Shown here piece by piece: positions 16,400-25,263 of a stretch of DNA of 64,000 nucleotides (the stretch's first letter is position 1; each line of letters begins with the position of its first letter). The DNA lies in contig NZ_LELK01000001.1 in the NCBI RefSeq assembly GCF_001039475.1, positions 1,452,819 to 1,516,818 on the forward strand, read 5' to 3'. Position numbers and translations under genes: made by a program. A model generated the notes under the pieces. It saw nothing but the letters and a program-made list of their open reading frames with translations, had not been told where the DNA came from and ran no database searches. Origin of the DNA: Guptibacillus hwajinpoensis. Its GTDB lineage: Bacteria; Bacillota; Bacilli; Bacillales; Guptibacillaceae.

Positions 16400-16591
16400 A
16401 TTGAATAAAATCATCCTCCAAAGAGTTTCGCTATTGATATAAATTTACAGTTCATGCTATTATTTAGAAAAGTTCATAATTGTGTAACATTTTTCGACAC
16501 GAGATAGCGAACCTGTCATCGGTCCAAAGGGCTACACTTTTTTGTAAGCGATTAACTGTTGGTTTGATAGTAGCGTAACCTGCTAACAACT

Positions 16592-16658
16592 AACTGTCGA
16601 TCTCCTAATAGAGGATCTCTATTCTCTATACTGGTAGATAGACAGTTTTTTATTTTTT
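16592..16658 (+). terminator. Attenuator-like hairpin in the leader of the OFA transporter gene
   Basis: AACTGTCGATC (16592-16602) pairs with GATAGACAGTT (16637-16647), followed by TTTTTATTTTTT. It lies 43 bases before the transporter start with no coding gene upstream on this strand, so it may be a leader attenuator or end a short RNA. Confidence 0.6.
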
Positions 16659-16700
16659 CAGCTAAGTTAGCATGGTAAAGAACTAAAGGGGATGAAGTGG

Positions 16701-17963
16701 ATGAGTAAGGTGAAAAACAGATGGTTAATTGCAGCATCTGCAGTAGGAATACATATTTCGATTGGTTCCGTTTATGCATGGAGTAATTTTACCGACCCAT
16801 TAATCAATGAGTTTGGATGGTCTGCAAAACAGGTTCAGTTTACATTCAGTCTAGCTATTCTCTTCCTTGGATTATCAGCGGCTTTTATGGGACATTTCGT
16901 TGAGAAATATGGACCTAAGAAATCAGGGCTTCTAGCTGCAAGCTTTTTCGGAGTTGGAATCCTAGGTTCAGGACTTGCAGTAGCTATGGGATCATTACCA
17001 CTACTCTATCTATTCTACGGAGCCTTCGGTGGGATAGGACTTGGAGTAGGTTACATCGCTCCTGTATCGACACTTGTTAAGTGGTTTCCCGACCGTCGCG
17101 GCTTAGCAACTGGACTCGCAATTATGGGATTTGGATTTGCTGCAGCAATTGCAAGTCCTGTCATGGACAGTTTAATTAAATCTGTCGGAACAGCCAACAC
17201 GTTTTACATTCTAGGTGCAAGTTATTTCATCATCATGGTTGCCTCGTCCCTTTATTTAGAGAAACCACCCGAGGGATGGATGCCTGAAGGCTTTGAAGAA
17301 AAGCAGAAGAAATCAAAGAAGAAAGGTGACCTTTCTCAATTAACTGCAAATGAAGCAATTAAAACGTCACGATTCTACTTCTTATGGCTCATGCTCTTTA
17401 TTAACGTTACTTGCGGCATTGCTATTTTGTCAGCTGCTAAACCTCTTGCACAAGAAAGCATAGGACTATCTACTGCAGAGGCCGCTGCATTAGTTGGCGT
17501 TCTTGGTATTTTTAATGGACTTGGAAGAATTGGATGGGCTTCAGTCTCAGACTACATTGGTCGACCAAATACGTATACGACATTTTTCGTTCTACAAATT
17601 GGCCTGTTTGCTCTTCTACCACATACGTCGACGGCCATTCTTTTCCAGATCATGCTCGCAATCGTCTATACGTGCTACGGGGGTGGCTTCGCATCCATTC
17701 CAGCCTTTATCGGCGATCTATTTGGTACAAAACAACTCGGTGCAATTCACGGATATATTCTCACAGCATGGGCTGCTGCAGGATTAGTTGGTCCTATGTT
17801 TGCTGCATGGATGAAGGATACCACAGGAAGCTACGCGGCTAGTTTGACATTCTTCGCTGGAATGTTCGTCGTTGCTCTCATTATTTCAATTGTCATTCGG
17901 AAAGATATTCGCAGGCTGCGGAAACAAAATTCACTCCAACCTGCTGCGAATATGAATACTTAA
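16701..17963 (+). CDS. OFA-family major facilitator transporter (oxalate/formate or lactate type)
   Basis: About 420 residues with 12 membrane helices. The opening GIHISIGSVYAWSNFTDPL is characteristic of the OFA subgroup, with MFS loop motifs VEKYGPKKSG and SDYIGRPNTYT. OFA proteins exchange oxalate for formate or carry lactate or pyruvate. AAAGGGG at 16685-16691 fits ATG 16701 rather than ATG 16692. The FdhF-like enzyme downstream suggests a link to formate or oxalate metabolism, which is inference. Its leader carries an attenuator-like hairpin. Confidence 0.88.
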   Translation: MSKVKNRWLIAASAVGIHISIGSVYAWSNFTDPLINEFGWSAKQVQFTFSLAILFLGLSAAFMGHFVEKYGPKKSGLLAASFFGVGILGSGLAVAMGSLPLLYLFYGAFGGIGLGVGYIAPVSTLVKWFPDRRGLATGLAIMGFGFAAAIASPVMDSLIKSVGTANTFYILGASYFIIMVASSLYLEKPPEGWMPEGFEEKQKKSKKKGDLSQLTANEAIKTSRFYFLWLMLFINVTCGIAILSAAKPLAQESIGLSTAEAAALVGVLGIFNGLGRIGWASVSDYIGRPNTYTTFFVLQIGLFALLPHTSTAILFQIMLAIVYTCYGGGFASIPAFIGDLFGTKQLGAIHGYILTAWAAAGLVGPMFAAWMKDTTGSYAASLTFFAGMFVVALIISIVIRKDIRRLRKQNSLQPAANMNT

Positions 17964-18032
17964 GATCTTTATTAAGGTAAGACCCTATGGTAAAGTATGG
18001 ATAAGATTATCACGATAAGGAAGTAGGACACA

Positions 18033-18392
18033 ATGAATAAGCATGAAGCAGAATTCAGCAACCTTGTTCGGTCTTTTCGAAAAAAGCACATGGGCAAAGG
18101 ACCAAGTAAGATCACAACAACTTTTTGCAAAAATTGGGCTATCTGCGAAATGGAAGGCAACCTTTCACCTGTTGAGAAGTTCATTGCTAGCGCGAATGAA
18201 GGCAAACAAATGCTACGAGCTGCAAGAACTGAAATGGTGAAAGAAATGTATCGAAACAATCCTCCTGTACAAATGGAAGAGTTTCTAGAAAGTAAATTCG
18301 TAGATCTTTTCGTAGACATCGATATTGACCGCGATTTCGGCATGTCAATCTTTGTCTTTGCTGACAATATAGAAGAGAAATATTCGAAATAG
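18033..18392 (+). CDS. DUF2294-family protein
   Basis: A 119-residue soluble protein matching the DUF2294 pattern: an N-terminal helix with the GKGP turn, a strand segment (KNWAICEMEGNLSPVEK), a long helix and an acidic FVDIDIDRDFG strand. The biochemical role of DUF2294 is not established; these proteins are often encoded near anion transporters or formate dehydrogenase genes, as here. AGGAAGTAGG precedes the ATG. It lies between the OFA transporter and the molybdoenzyme and has its own terminator. Confidence 0.8.
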   Translation: MNKHEAEFSNLVRSFRKKHMGKGPSKITTTFCKNWAICEMEGNLSPVEKFIASANEGKQMLRAARTEMVKEMYRNNPPVQMEEFLESKFVDLFVDIDIDRDFGMSIFVFADNIEEKYSK

Positions 18393-18426
18393 GTTAGGCA
18401 CTTGGCAGCGACCCTGTTAAAGACTC

Positions 18427-18480
18427 AACCACCGTACTGTTCATTCATCTATCATGACATGAGCAGACGGTGGTTTTTTA
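18427..18480 (+). terminator. Terminator after the DUF2294 gene
   Basis: AACCACCGT / ACGGTGGTT outer stem with an inner CTG..TCAT/ATGA..CAG pairing and a T-run. Confidence 0.8.
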
Positions 18481-18510
18481 TTTATCACCACTAACTTAGG
18501 AGTGAGAGCA

Positions 18511-20871
18511 ATGGGTAACACAAAACACCATGGACCAATTAAAGCAACGAAGAAGCCTCAACCAAAACACTGGGTTAGCCCTATTCCATTTGGGTTAGGT
18601 AAAGTGAAACCCCAGCATTTCAGAGATACGATGAAGATTGCTTGGGAGAACAAAGATAACATTGGCTACGCAACCAAAATCCTCACACAGGGCGTTTGTG
18701 ATGGCTGTGCGCTTGGTGTTTCTGGACTATATGATCAAACATTGAAAGGACCGCACATTTGCACTACGAGGTTGAATGTTCTTCGATTGAACACAATGCC
18801 CGCAATTGACGAAGATATTCTTCATTCCGATATCGATGAGCTACGTCAATACAGTAGTACCGAATTACGTAAATTAGGTCGCATCCCGTACCCACTCATT
18901 CGTCGTAAAGGTGAGAGAAACTTCTCTCGACTCAAATGGGATGATGCGATGGATATGATTGCGAATAAAATGAAACAACTAGATCCGAAACAATTCGCCT
19001 TCTACCTTACTTCAAGAGGAATAACGAATGAATCGTACTATGTCGCTGGTAAAGTAGCGCGCTTTCTCGGAACGAATAACGTAGACAATGCATCACGAAT
19101 TTGCCACTCTCCAAGTAAAACAGCCCTAAAGCGTTCAATTGGAGTTGGTGCTTCAACCGTAAACTATCAGGATTGGTTTGGGACAGATGTTCTTATGTTC
19201 TGGGGTAGCGTAGCGTCAAATAGTTCACCTGTTTCAACTAAGTACATGCTTGAAGCGAAAAAAAGAGGAACTAAAATCATCATGGTTAACCCTTATAAAG
19301 AGCCTGCCATGGATCAGTACTGGATTCCATCTAACGCTGAATCTGCCCTCTTCGGTACAAAAGTAGCAGATGACTTCTATCAAGTTAATGTTGGTGGCGA
19401 TATTGCTTTCATGCATGGGATTATGAAACACTGGTTTGAAATGGAAGAGAATGAACACGGCTCTGCAATCAATCACCCATTCGTTTCTGAGCATGTTAAC
19501 GGCTATGAAGAGCTAAAAGCAAGCGTTCAGAATCAAAGCTGGGAAGACATTATCTCGTCATCAGGAATTTCAAAAGAGCGGATCATCGAGCTATCTGAAC
19601 TGCTTGCACGAAGCAAAAGTGCGGTATTTGCTTGGGCGCTTGGACTTACGATGCACTCTTTCGCGACAGATAACATCTCTCAAGTCGCAAACCTTGCTCT
19701 ACTACGAGGATTCCTTGGTAGTAAAAACAATGGACTCATGCCATTCCGCGGTCACTCATCGGTACAAGGCTCAGGTGAAATGGGAGCAGATCCATTCGTA
19801 TTACCTGGTGGAGGGTTTGATCCAGAAAACATTAAACGTATGGAGCAAATATGGGGATTTGAGCTTCCTAAATGGCAAGGAGACATTGTTGGTGTCACGT
19901 TAGAAAACATCGTGCTCCCAGAAGATCACGAGCGTAAGATTAAACTTTATTATCTCTCAGGTGGAAACTTCCTTGAAACTATGCCTGATCCAGATTTCAT
20001 TGAAAAAGCATTGTCAGAACTTGAAATCCGTGTTCACCAGGATATTATCTTAAATACCTCTACCCTTGTTGATGCAAAAGAAGCTGTTATTGTTTTACCA
20101 GCTAGAACACGGTATGAGCAGGAAGGTGGCGGCACATCGACTTCAACAGAGCGCATGGTTTACTTCTCTCCAGAAATTGAGGGAAACAATAACCAGGTTG
20201 CAGAAGCTCGCTCTGAATGGAAGATTTACATCGATCTTGCGAAGCGTGTGAACCCAAACACTGCACACTTTGTTGACTTCAAGTCCGGGCAGGAAATTCG
20301 AGACGAAATAGCGATTGCCAATAAAGACTATGATGGTGTGCAACACTTGACGAAAAAAGGTGATGTGTTCCAGTGGGGTGGCGCATGGCTATGTGAAGGA
20401 GGTATTTGTCCTACTCCTGATGGGAGAGGAAACCTTATTTCAGTCGATATTCCCGATCTCGGTAAAAAAGAAGGTCAGTTTATTGTAACGTCACGACGAG
20501 GAAAGCAATTCAATTCAATGGTTTATAAAGAGAAAGATCCCTTTAATAGTGCCGAACGCTATGATGTTCTTATGAATGCAGACGATGCTGGTAAATTGAG
20601 TATTGCTGAAGGAGAAGGTATCGTAGTTTATAATGGATTTGGCGTTTTCCAGGGTCGCGCGAAGTTTGTTGATATTGCTCCAGGAAATCTTGAAGTTCAT
20701 TTTCCAGAAGGGAACTTTCTTTTACCACGAGGGCGTTATGAGAAATACGCCGGTATCCCTGATTACAACATTACTGTAACCGTTGAAAAAGCTGATCGGT
20801 ATAATGCTCGAAAAGATGTGCAGTATCAAGAGAAAGTAATTGAAGATTTAGAAGTCGATGCACCCGTTTAA
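18511..20871 (+). CDS. FdhF/YdeP-family molybdopterin oxidoreductase
   Basis: A 786-residue molybdopterin-dependent oxidoreductase of the FdhF/YdeP type. Cysteines lie in VCDGCALGV near residue 60 and HICTTRL near 80, the molybdopterin region includes ASRICHSPSK and GSVASNSSP, and a C-terminal dinucleotide-binding domain contains VTSRRGKQFNSM. There is no ferredoxin-like or NADH-binding extension. Members are annotated as putative formate dehydrogenases, but YdeP is linked to acid resistance with no proven substrate. GGAG nine bases upstream sets the start at 18511. No in-frame UGA occurs. Confidence 0.88.
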   Translation: MGNTKHHGPIKATKKPQPKHWVSPIPFGLGKVKPQHFRDTMKIAWENKDNIGYATKILTQGVCDGCALGVSGLYDQTLKGPHICTTRLNVLRLNTMPAIDEDILHSDIDELRQYSSTELRKLGRIPYPLIRRKGERNFSRLKWDDAMDMIANKMKQLDPKQFAFYLTSRGITNESYYVAGKVARFLGTNNVDNASRICHSPSKTALKRSIGVGASTVNYQDWFGTDVLMFWGSVASNSSPVSTKYMLEAKKRGTKIIMVNPYKEPAMDQYWIPSNAESALFGTKVADDFYQVNVGGDIAFMHGIMKHWFEMEENEHGSAINHPFVSEHVNGYEELKASVQNQSWEDIISSSGISKERIIELSELLARSKSAVFAWALGLTMHSFATDNISQVANLALLRGFLGSKNNGLMPFRGHSSVQGSGEMGADPFVLPGGGFDPENIKRMEQIWGFELPKWQGDIVGVTLENIVLPEDHERKIKLYYLSGGNFLETMPDPDFIEKALSELEIRVHQDIILNTSTLVDAKEAVIVLPARTRYEQEGGGTSTSTERMVYFSPEIEGNNNQVAEARSEWKIYIDLAKRVNPNTAHFVDFKSGQEIRDEIAIANKDYDGVQHLTKKGDVFQWGGAWLCEGGICPTPDGRGNLISVDIPDLGKKEGQFIVTSRRGKQFNSMVYKEKDPFNSAERYDVLMNADDAGKLSIAEGEGIVVYNGFGVFQGRAKFVDIAPGNLEVHFPEGNFLLPRGRYEKYAGIPDYNITVTVEKADRYNARKDVQYQEKVIEDLEVDAPV

Positions 20872-20888
20872 AACGCTGAATTAACCTA

Positions 20889-20928
20889 CATGCCCCGCTA
20901 CATTAAGCTGGGGCATTTTCTTTTTGCA
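20889..20928 (+). terminator. Terminator after the molybdoenzyme gene
   Basis: ATGCCCC / GGGGCAT stem followed by TTTCTTTTT. Confidence 0.85.
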
Positions 20929-20969
20929 TGAATGTGCAATCTTGTTGGAAAAATTGTTTCTAATAAAGC

Positions 20970-20988
20970 GAAATAGGCTATGTTAACA
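20970..20988 (+). repeat. Possible R2 end relic
   Basis: AATAGGCTATGTTAACA matches the R2 left terminus for about 16 bases and then diverges. It may be a relic or chance. Confidence 0.3.
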
Positions 20989-21022
20989 CTTATACGTACT
21001 CTAAAAGAATCAGGTGAAAAAG

Positions 21023-22663
21023 ATGAAATTCAATTCTCTGTATCGCATTATTATTATTGTCTGGATGTCGGTCAAGTTCTTCATTCAGCTTGAAACATTC
21101 CGAAGAAAAAGCAAACATTCATGGGATCAAGAAAGATGGCAAAAGCTCTTGAAGAAACAAGCAATCGAGTATAAAGGAAAAGCCATTCGGCTTGAAGGTT
21201 TACTCGTTAAACTCGGTCAATTTCTCTCAACAAGAGCAGACATCCTTCCGAAAGTCTTTCTAGAAGAAATTGATGATCTCGTCGATCGAGTCCCCTCTTT
21301 TCCTTGGGATAAAGCAAAGCGAATCCTTGAAGAGGAATGGTCGTCTGATTACAACGACGTGATAAAGAATATTTCAGAACGCCCAATTGCTTCGGCTTCA
21401 ATCGGCCAAGTGTATCGAGCAAACCTTATAACAGGTGAAGATGTGGCGATTAAGATTCGCAGACCAGCTATTCGGAAGATTATTAAAGCAGATTTCAAAG
21501 CACTTCGCATCGTATTCTGGTTAATGGATAAATTCACATCGTATGGTAATCAGCTCGATTTATCAAGATTGTATGAAGAAGTGCGTAATGTAATTGAAGA
21601 TGAGCTCGATTTTAAAAAAGAATTAAAGAATGGTCTTCATTTTCAGGAACGGTATAAAGATAGCCCAGGTTACCGAATTCCAAACTATATCTCAGAGTGG
21701 TCAACAAAGAAAGTGCTCGTAATGGAATGGATAGAGGGTGCTCGCATCACCGACCTCTCCTATATAGAAGACAAGGGTATAAACCGAAATGATTTAGCAC
21801 GTAAGCTACTAAAAGGTTATTTAGAGCAACTACTCCAAGAAGGTCAATTCCATGCAGATCCTCATTCCGGAAATATTCTTATTCAAGAAGACGGTACGAT
21901 CGTATTCATCGACTTCGGAATGGTTGGACATATTGAAGCGCGTGACGCGCTTTCGATTCGTAAGCTAATAACAGGCGTAGTTCTAAGTCAATACAGAGAT
22001 GTGACAAACGCGCTAGAAGAACTCCGCTTTCTTCTTCCAAATTCTGATAAGCGTCAAATTGAGAAAGCAATTCAAACGTTAGTAACCCTTTTCGTTGAGC
22101 AGGATCTAACAATGATGGATGAAGACACAGCTGAACAAGTGCTAAGAGAAGTTCAGACACTCGTTAACAAACAACCGATCCAGCTGCCAAGTGAATTCGC
22201 CTTTCTTGGTCGCGCAATCTCGACAATTGTAGGTATTCTCTATTCTCTTGATCCTGAGATCAATTTAATCGAAGAAGGTAAACCAATTGTACAGGAATGG
22301 ATTAATCGAGAGGAATCAGCTGATAAGCGGTATGATCCAACGAAAGTTCTTAGGCAGCTATATGCACGCCTCACTTCAATTGAAAATCCACTGGACCGTT
22401 TGTCAAATGAACTCGATCAGCACCGAGAATGGGAAGAAACAGTTAGACGAAAAGAATCCTACTCAAGAAGCATGCTTTGGAACAAACATTATAGTTTCAC
22501 CTTACTACTGTTTAGTATGATCGGTTTCTTTATTAGCTTATCACTCAAGATGTCTGATCTCCTACTTGCAACATCGATATCAGGTGGGATTAGCATACTA
22601 GTCGTCATCATAACTAATGCATTTGAAAGAAGGATTTGGAAGAAAAAGGAGAGATCGAACTAA
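21023..22663 (+). CDS. ABC1/UbiB (AarF)-family kinase-like membrane protein
   Basis: About 546 residues with the family hallmarks: KxGQ motif VKLGQFLSTRADILP, the alanine-rich nucleotide loop ASIGQVYRA, lysine in VAIKIRRP, catalytic FHADPHSGNI and IDFGMVGH, and two C-terminal membrane helices. UbiB/Coq8 proteins are ATPases that support quinone biosynthesis or lipid trafficking. AGGTGA before ATG 21023 favours that start over GTG 21014. It overlaps the next gene by one base, indicating translational coupling. Confidence 0.9.
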   Translation: MKFNSLYRIIIIVWMSVKFFIQLETFRRKSKHSWDQERWQKLLKKQAIEYKGKAIRLEGLLVKLGQFLSTRADILPKVFLEEIDDLVDRVPSFPWDKAKRILEEEWSSDYNDVIKNISERPIASASIGQVYRANLITGEDVAIKIRRPAIRKIIKADFKALRIVFWLMDKFTSYGNQLDLSRLYEEVRNVIEDELDFKKELKNGLHFQERYKDSPGYRIPNYISEWSTKKVLVMEWIEGARITDLSYIEDKGINRNDLARKLLKGYLEQLLQEGQFHADPHSGNILIQEDGTIVFIDFGMVGHIEARDALSIRKLITGVVLSQYRDVTNALEELRFLLPNSDKRQIEKAIQTLVTLFVEQDLTMMDEDTAEQVLREVQTLVNKQPIQLPSEFAFLGRAISTIVGILYSLDPEINLIEEGKPIVQEWINREESADKRYDPTKVLRQLYARLTSIENPLDRLSNELDQHREWEETVRRKESYSRSMLWNKHYSFTLLLFSMIGFFISLSLKMSDLLLATSISGGISILVVIITNAFERRIWKKKERSN

Positions 22664-22902
22664 TGGAAGATAACGTCATGAAAGAAACCACAGAAAAGCT
22701 TGGTCAATCCGAAGTGAAAATAGAAGGTTTAACCGATGGGTATCGCATTACAGTGAAAGGAAATGAGGAAGAACTGAAACAAAAAAGGCGAGTCGGCGGT
22801 GCTTTTATTAATCTATTAAAGCAATTGGAAAAAGCAGGTTATCGCCTCCCCTTTCCTTTCTCATGGATTTTACGTTTCTGGAATAGGTATTCAAGACCTT
22901 AA
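22663..22902 (+). CDS. Small protein coupled to the UbiB-like kinase
   Basis: A 79-residue protein whose ATG overlaps the kinase stop codon (TAATG). The N-terminal part is acidic and beta-like (KIEGLTDGYRITVKGNEEEL); the C-terminal part is basic and aromatic (LPFPFSWILRFWNRYSRP) and may touch the membrane. GGAG lies upstream inside the kinase gene. The coupling suggests it works with the kinase, but no family is recognised. Confidence 0.65.
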   Translation: MEDNVMKETTEKLGQSEVKIEGLTDGYRITVKGNEEELKQKRRVGGAFINLLKQLEKAGYRLPFPFSWILRFWNRYSRP

Positions 22903-22909
22903 TGTGAAC

Positions 22910-22940
22910 GAAAAAGGGAGACGAAATCGTCTCCCTTTTC
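22910..22940. terminator. Bidirectional terminator
   Basis: AAAAGGGAGACG / CGTCTCCCTTTT stem between convergent genes. Confidence 0.9.
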
Positions 22941-22941
22941 T

Positions 22942-23982
22942 CTATTTGTTCTTTTCTGTTATATGCAAGCCTTCTTCAGCAAGAGCATAATGAATACCGT
23001 GCTGAAGAGTGCTTAAACACACCGTATTCTCCAGTTCTGCTTTAGACTGAACCATTAATATACTAAGCTTTGGAGACACACCAACAAAAATCGTATTGAC
23101 TCCTAAAAGTCGGCATGCACCAACAAGGTTATTCATTAATTCAATCGTATATTCATCAACACCATAAATACCCGTTAAATCAAGAATTAGCGTGTGCGCC
23201 TGATAGTTTGGCAACTGGGAAAGGGTTTTAGTCATTAACTCTTCCGACCGTTCCTCATTAAAGCGACCCACTAACGGAATCACAACAATATTATCGAGCA
23301 CCGGAATAATTGGCGATGATAGTTCCTTTATGAGATTTTGAAGATCTTCTGTTCGCTCAGAAACTTTATTCTCGAGCTTCACGATTTCATGACGATCCTT
23401 TTCATTAATCATAGAAAGAATATTTTTTTTGGGTGTAATGGATGATGGAGAGAACACATATTCAGAATACTCATCCCCTTCAATCTGACTTTTCACAACC
23501 CGATACCATACACTCTGGCCAAAAAGCCCACTAAAAACGCCGGCCCAATGCCCAGGGATAAACGTTCCTTCCGTTTTCTTGCCCTGCACGTTATGTATTT
23601 TATACTCCCAGCTGTTTCTCACTCTTACAACGGCTGTAGTCTCTGCTTCTGAAACAGATTGAATCGTTGTAACGCCCCATCCAGCCGTTAAATAGGTATT
23701 TGGAAGAAGCGATACAATCTCTTCTATGTTCCCCATCGATTCATGATAGAACTGACTAACATTTTCACCTGTTCGGTAACCGGCCGTTTCAAGGACAAGT
23801 CGTGCTTCCTCGCCTCCTGAAATATCTTCAATTGTATCCATAAACACTTTAAAAGCTGTATTAATCCAAAATAAAATAACATCATCACCTTGGTAAGTAA
23901 ACGTTCCTTCTTTCAAATCCCACTCAAATTGAGACCCATTCACTTCATTTGTATATCGTCCAGTAGTTATTTCATTATTCAT
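22942..23982 (-). CDS. V4R-like sensory domain plus STAS domain protein
   Basis: About 346 residues. The N-terminal 180 residues look like a V4R/haem-NO-like ligand-binding domain (TAGYRTGENVSQFYHESMG). A short coiled-coil linker follows (HEIVKLENKVSERTEDLQNL), then a C-terminal STAS domain (PVLDNIVVIPLVGRFN to the TLILDLTGIYGVDEYT loop). The architecture resembles RsbR-type stressosome proteins, but the STAS loop has T and Y where RsbR has phosphorylatable threonines. No rsbS or rsbT gene is nearby. GGAGG precedes two consecutive ATGs; the second gives better spacing. Confidence 0.75.
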   Translation of the reverse strand: MNNEITTGRYTNEVNGSQFEWDLKEGTFTYQGDDVILFWINTAFKVFMDTIEDISGGEEARLVLETAGYRTGENVSQFYHESMGNIEEIVSLLPNTYLTAGWGVTTIQSVSEAETTAVVRVRNSWEYKIHNVQGKKTEGTFIPGHWAGVFSGLFGQSVWYRVVKSQIEGDEYSEYVFSPSSITPKKNILSMINEKDRHEIVKLENKVSERTEDLQNLIKELSSPIIPVLDNIVVIPLVGRFNEERSEELMTKTLSQLPNYQAHTLILDLTGIYGVDEYTIELMNNLVGACRLLGVNTIFVGVSPKLSILMVQSKAELENTVCLSTLQHGIHYALAEEGLHITEKNK

Positions 23983-24093
23983 CATAGACCTCCAAATTGT
24001 GATATCTTTCAAAGCCTACCATTGTCATTACAAATATTTCCTTCGTGTTATTGTCTCAGATAATGTGCCTATTGTCAGTATATATTATTATTG

Positions 24094-24117
24094 GGGGTCA
24101 GACACGTGTCTGACCCC
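24094..24117. promoter_or_regulatory. Perfect 24-bp palindrome upstream of thiM
   Basis: GGGGTCAGACAC (24094-24105) is immediately followed by its exact reverse complement (24106-24117). It is followed by ATTTTCATTT and lies about 80 bases before thiM. It could be a terminator, an operator or a short repeat. Confidence 0.5.
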
Positions 24118-24196
24118 ATTTTCATTTAAACCTTCTAAGCTTATTGGTACAATTAATAGATTGTTACAGATTAAAAGCTAGGAAAGGATGTTAGCT

Positions 24197-24988
24197 ATGG
24201 ATAAAACTCAAGCGGCTTCCCTCATCTCAAATGTTCGCGAGGTATCTCCTCTCGTCCATAATATTACAAATACAGTTGTCACGAATTTCACTGCCAATGG
24301 CCTCCTTGCTGCAGGGGCAAGTCCTGTGATGGCATACGCCCATGAGGAAGTAGCGGATATGGCAAAAATAGCTGGAGCGCTCGTCCTAAATATTGGTACA
24401 CTCACAAATGAAGTGGTAGAAGCTATGTTACTTGCTGGTAAAGCTGCAAATGAGATGGAAATCCCGGTTATCCTAGACCCTGTAGGAGCTGGCGCAACTC
24501 CGTATCGAACTGCAACAGCAAGAAGAATACTGAAAGAAATTGATGTTCAATACCTTCGTGGAAATGCAGCTGAGATCGCAAACATTGCAGGTAAAAAGTG
24601 GGCAATAAAAGGTGTGGACGCTAGTGAGGGTCCTAGAAACCGTGATTCACTTGCTTCAAAAGCAGCCATGATGTTCGGCTGTACCGTTGTGGTAACTGGA
24701 GAAATTGACACGATTTCAGATGGGTCTACAACGATCCATCTTTCGAACGGCCATCCTATTCTAACAAAAGTAACGGGAACAGGCTGCTTACTTTCTTCTC
24801 TACTCGGCGCATTTGCAGCGGTTGAACCAGATTCTCTTCTAGCAGCATATGGGGCACTTGCATTCTATGGTGTAGCAAGCGAATTAGCAGCTGAACAAAC
24901 AGGAAACCGCCCAGGTAGCTTCCAAATTGAACTACTTAACCAACTATCACTTGTGACGCCAACACAAATTGAAGAAAATATTCGATAA
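24197..24988 (+). CDS. thiM: Hydroxyethylthiazole kinase
   Basis: A 263-residue ThiM ribokinase-fold enzyme that phosphorylates 4-methyl-5-(2-hydroxyethyl)thiazole in thiamine salvage. Conserved stretches are [19 protein letters not shown] near the N-terminus, [11 protein letters not shown] near 95, the [11 protein letters not shown] strand and the anion-hole motif [21 protein letters not shown] (24181-24187) fits ATG 24197. No thiE or thiD is adjacent and no TPP riboswitch signature is visible upstream, so it is a lone salvage gene. Confidence 0.95.
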   Translation: MDKTQAASLISNVREVSPLVHNITNTVVTNFTANGLLAAGASPVMAYAHEEVADMAKIAGALVLNIGTLTNEVVEAMLLAGKAANEMEIPVILDPVGAGATPYRTATARRILKEIDVQYLRGNAAEIANIAGKKWAIKGVDASEGPRNRDSLASKAAMMFGCTVVVTGEIDTISDGSTTIHLSNGHPILTKVTGTGCLLSSLLGAFAAVEPDSLLAAYGALAFYGVASELAAEQTGNRPGSFQIELLNQLSLVTPTQIEENIR

Positions 24989-24992
24989 AACG

Positions 24993-25032
24993 CCGAAAGG
25001 GAGCGCAGTCTTAAGACTGCGCTCCCTTTCGG
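24993..25032. terminator. Perfect 40-bp palindrome after thiM
   Basis: Twenty bases starting CCGAAAGGGAGCGCAGTCTT are followed directly by their exact reverse complement. The hairpin sits between convergent genes but lacks a strong T-run. Confidence 0.7.
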
Positions 25033-25047
25033 TAACAAATAAATAAA

Positions 25048-25263
25048 CTAACAGTAGTTATGAGCAATGAAAAAATGATCCTCTATCCCTTTAAACGTAT
25101 AGACAACTTTTTTAAGTAACGGATGAAAGTAGACGATCAAGTAGTCCCCGCTCTTGTCAACGATGCGTTTCCCCGATCGATATACAGGATAATTTTGTAA
25201 TGTATATGTTTTTGGTTCTAGTTCAGAAGTGATCCACTCTATCACTTTTTGTTCTTCATCCAT
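25048..25263 (-). CDS. Hypothetical 71-residue protein
   Basis: A small soluble protein with an acidic N-terminus (MDEEQKVIEWI) and beta-rich remainder (GDYLIVYFHPLLKKVVYTFKG). GGGGGAAG precedes ATG 25263. No family is recognised; it is convergent with thiM. Confidence 0.55.
   Translation of the reverse strand: MDEEQKVIEWITSELEPKTYTLQNYPVYRSGKRIVDKSGDYLIVYFHPLLKKVVYTFKGIEDHFFIAHNYC

Noticed and set aside
16466-16510. Rex or FNR operator in the OFA transporter leader (TTGTGTAACATTTTTCGACAC)
   Set aside because: Only the left half-site is convincing; the right half does not match TCACAA.
18511-20871. Selenocysteine in the FdhF-like enzyme
   Set aside because: No in-frame UGA; the cysteine-rich motifs use Cys codons.
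24120-24196. TPP riboswitch upstream of thiM
   Set aside because: I could not find the conserved CTGAGA and ACCTGA-type helices; only a palindrome is present.
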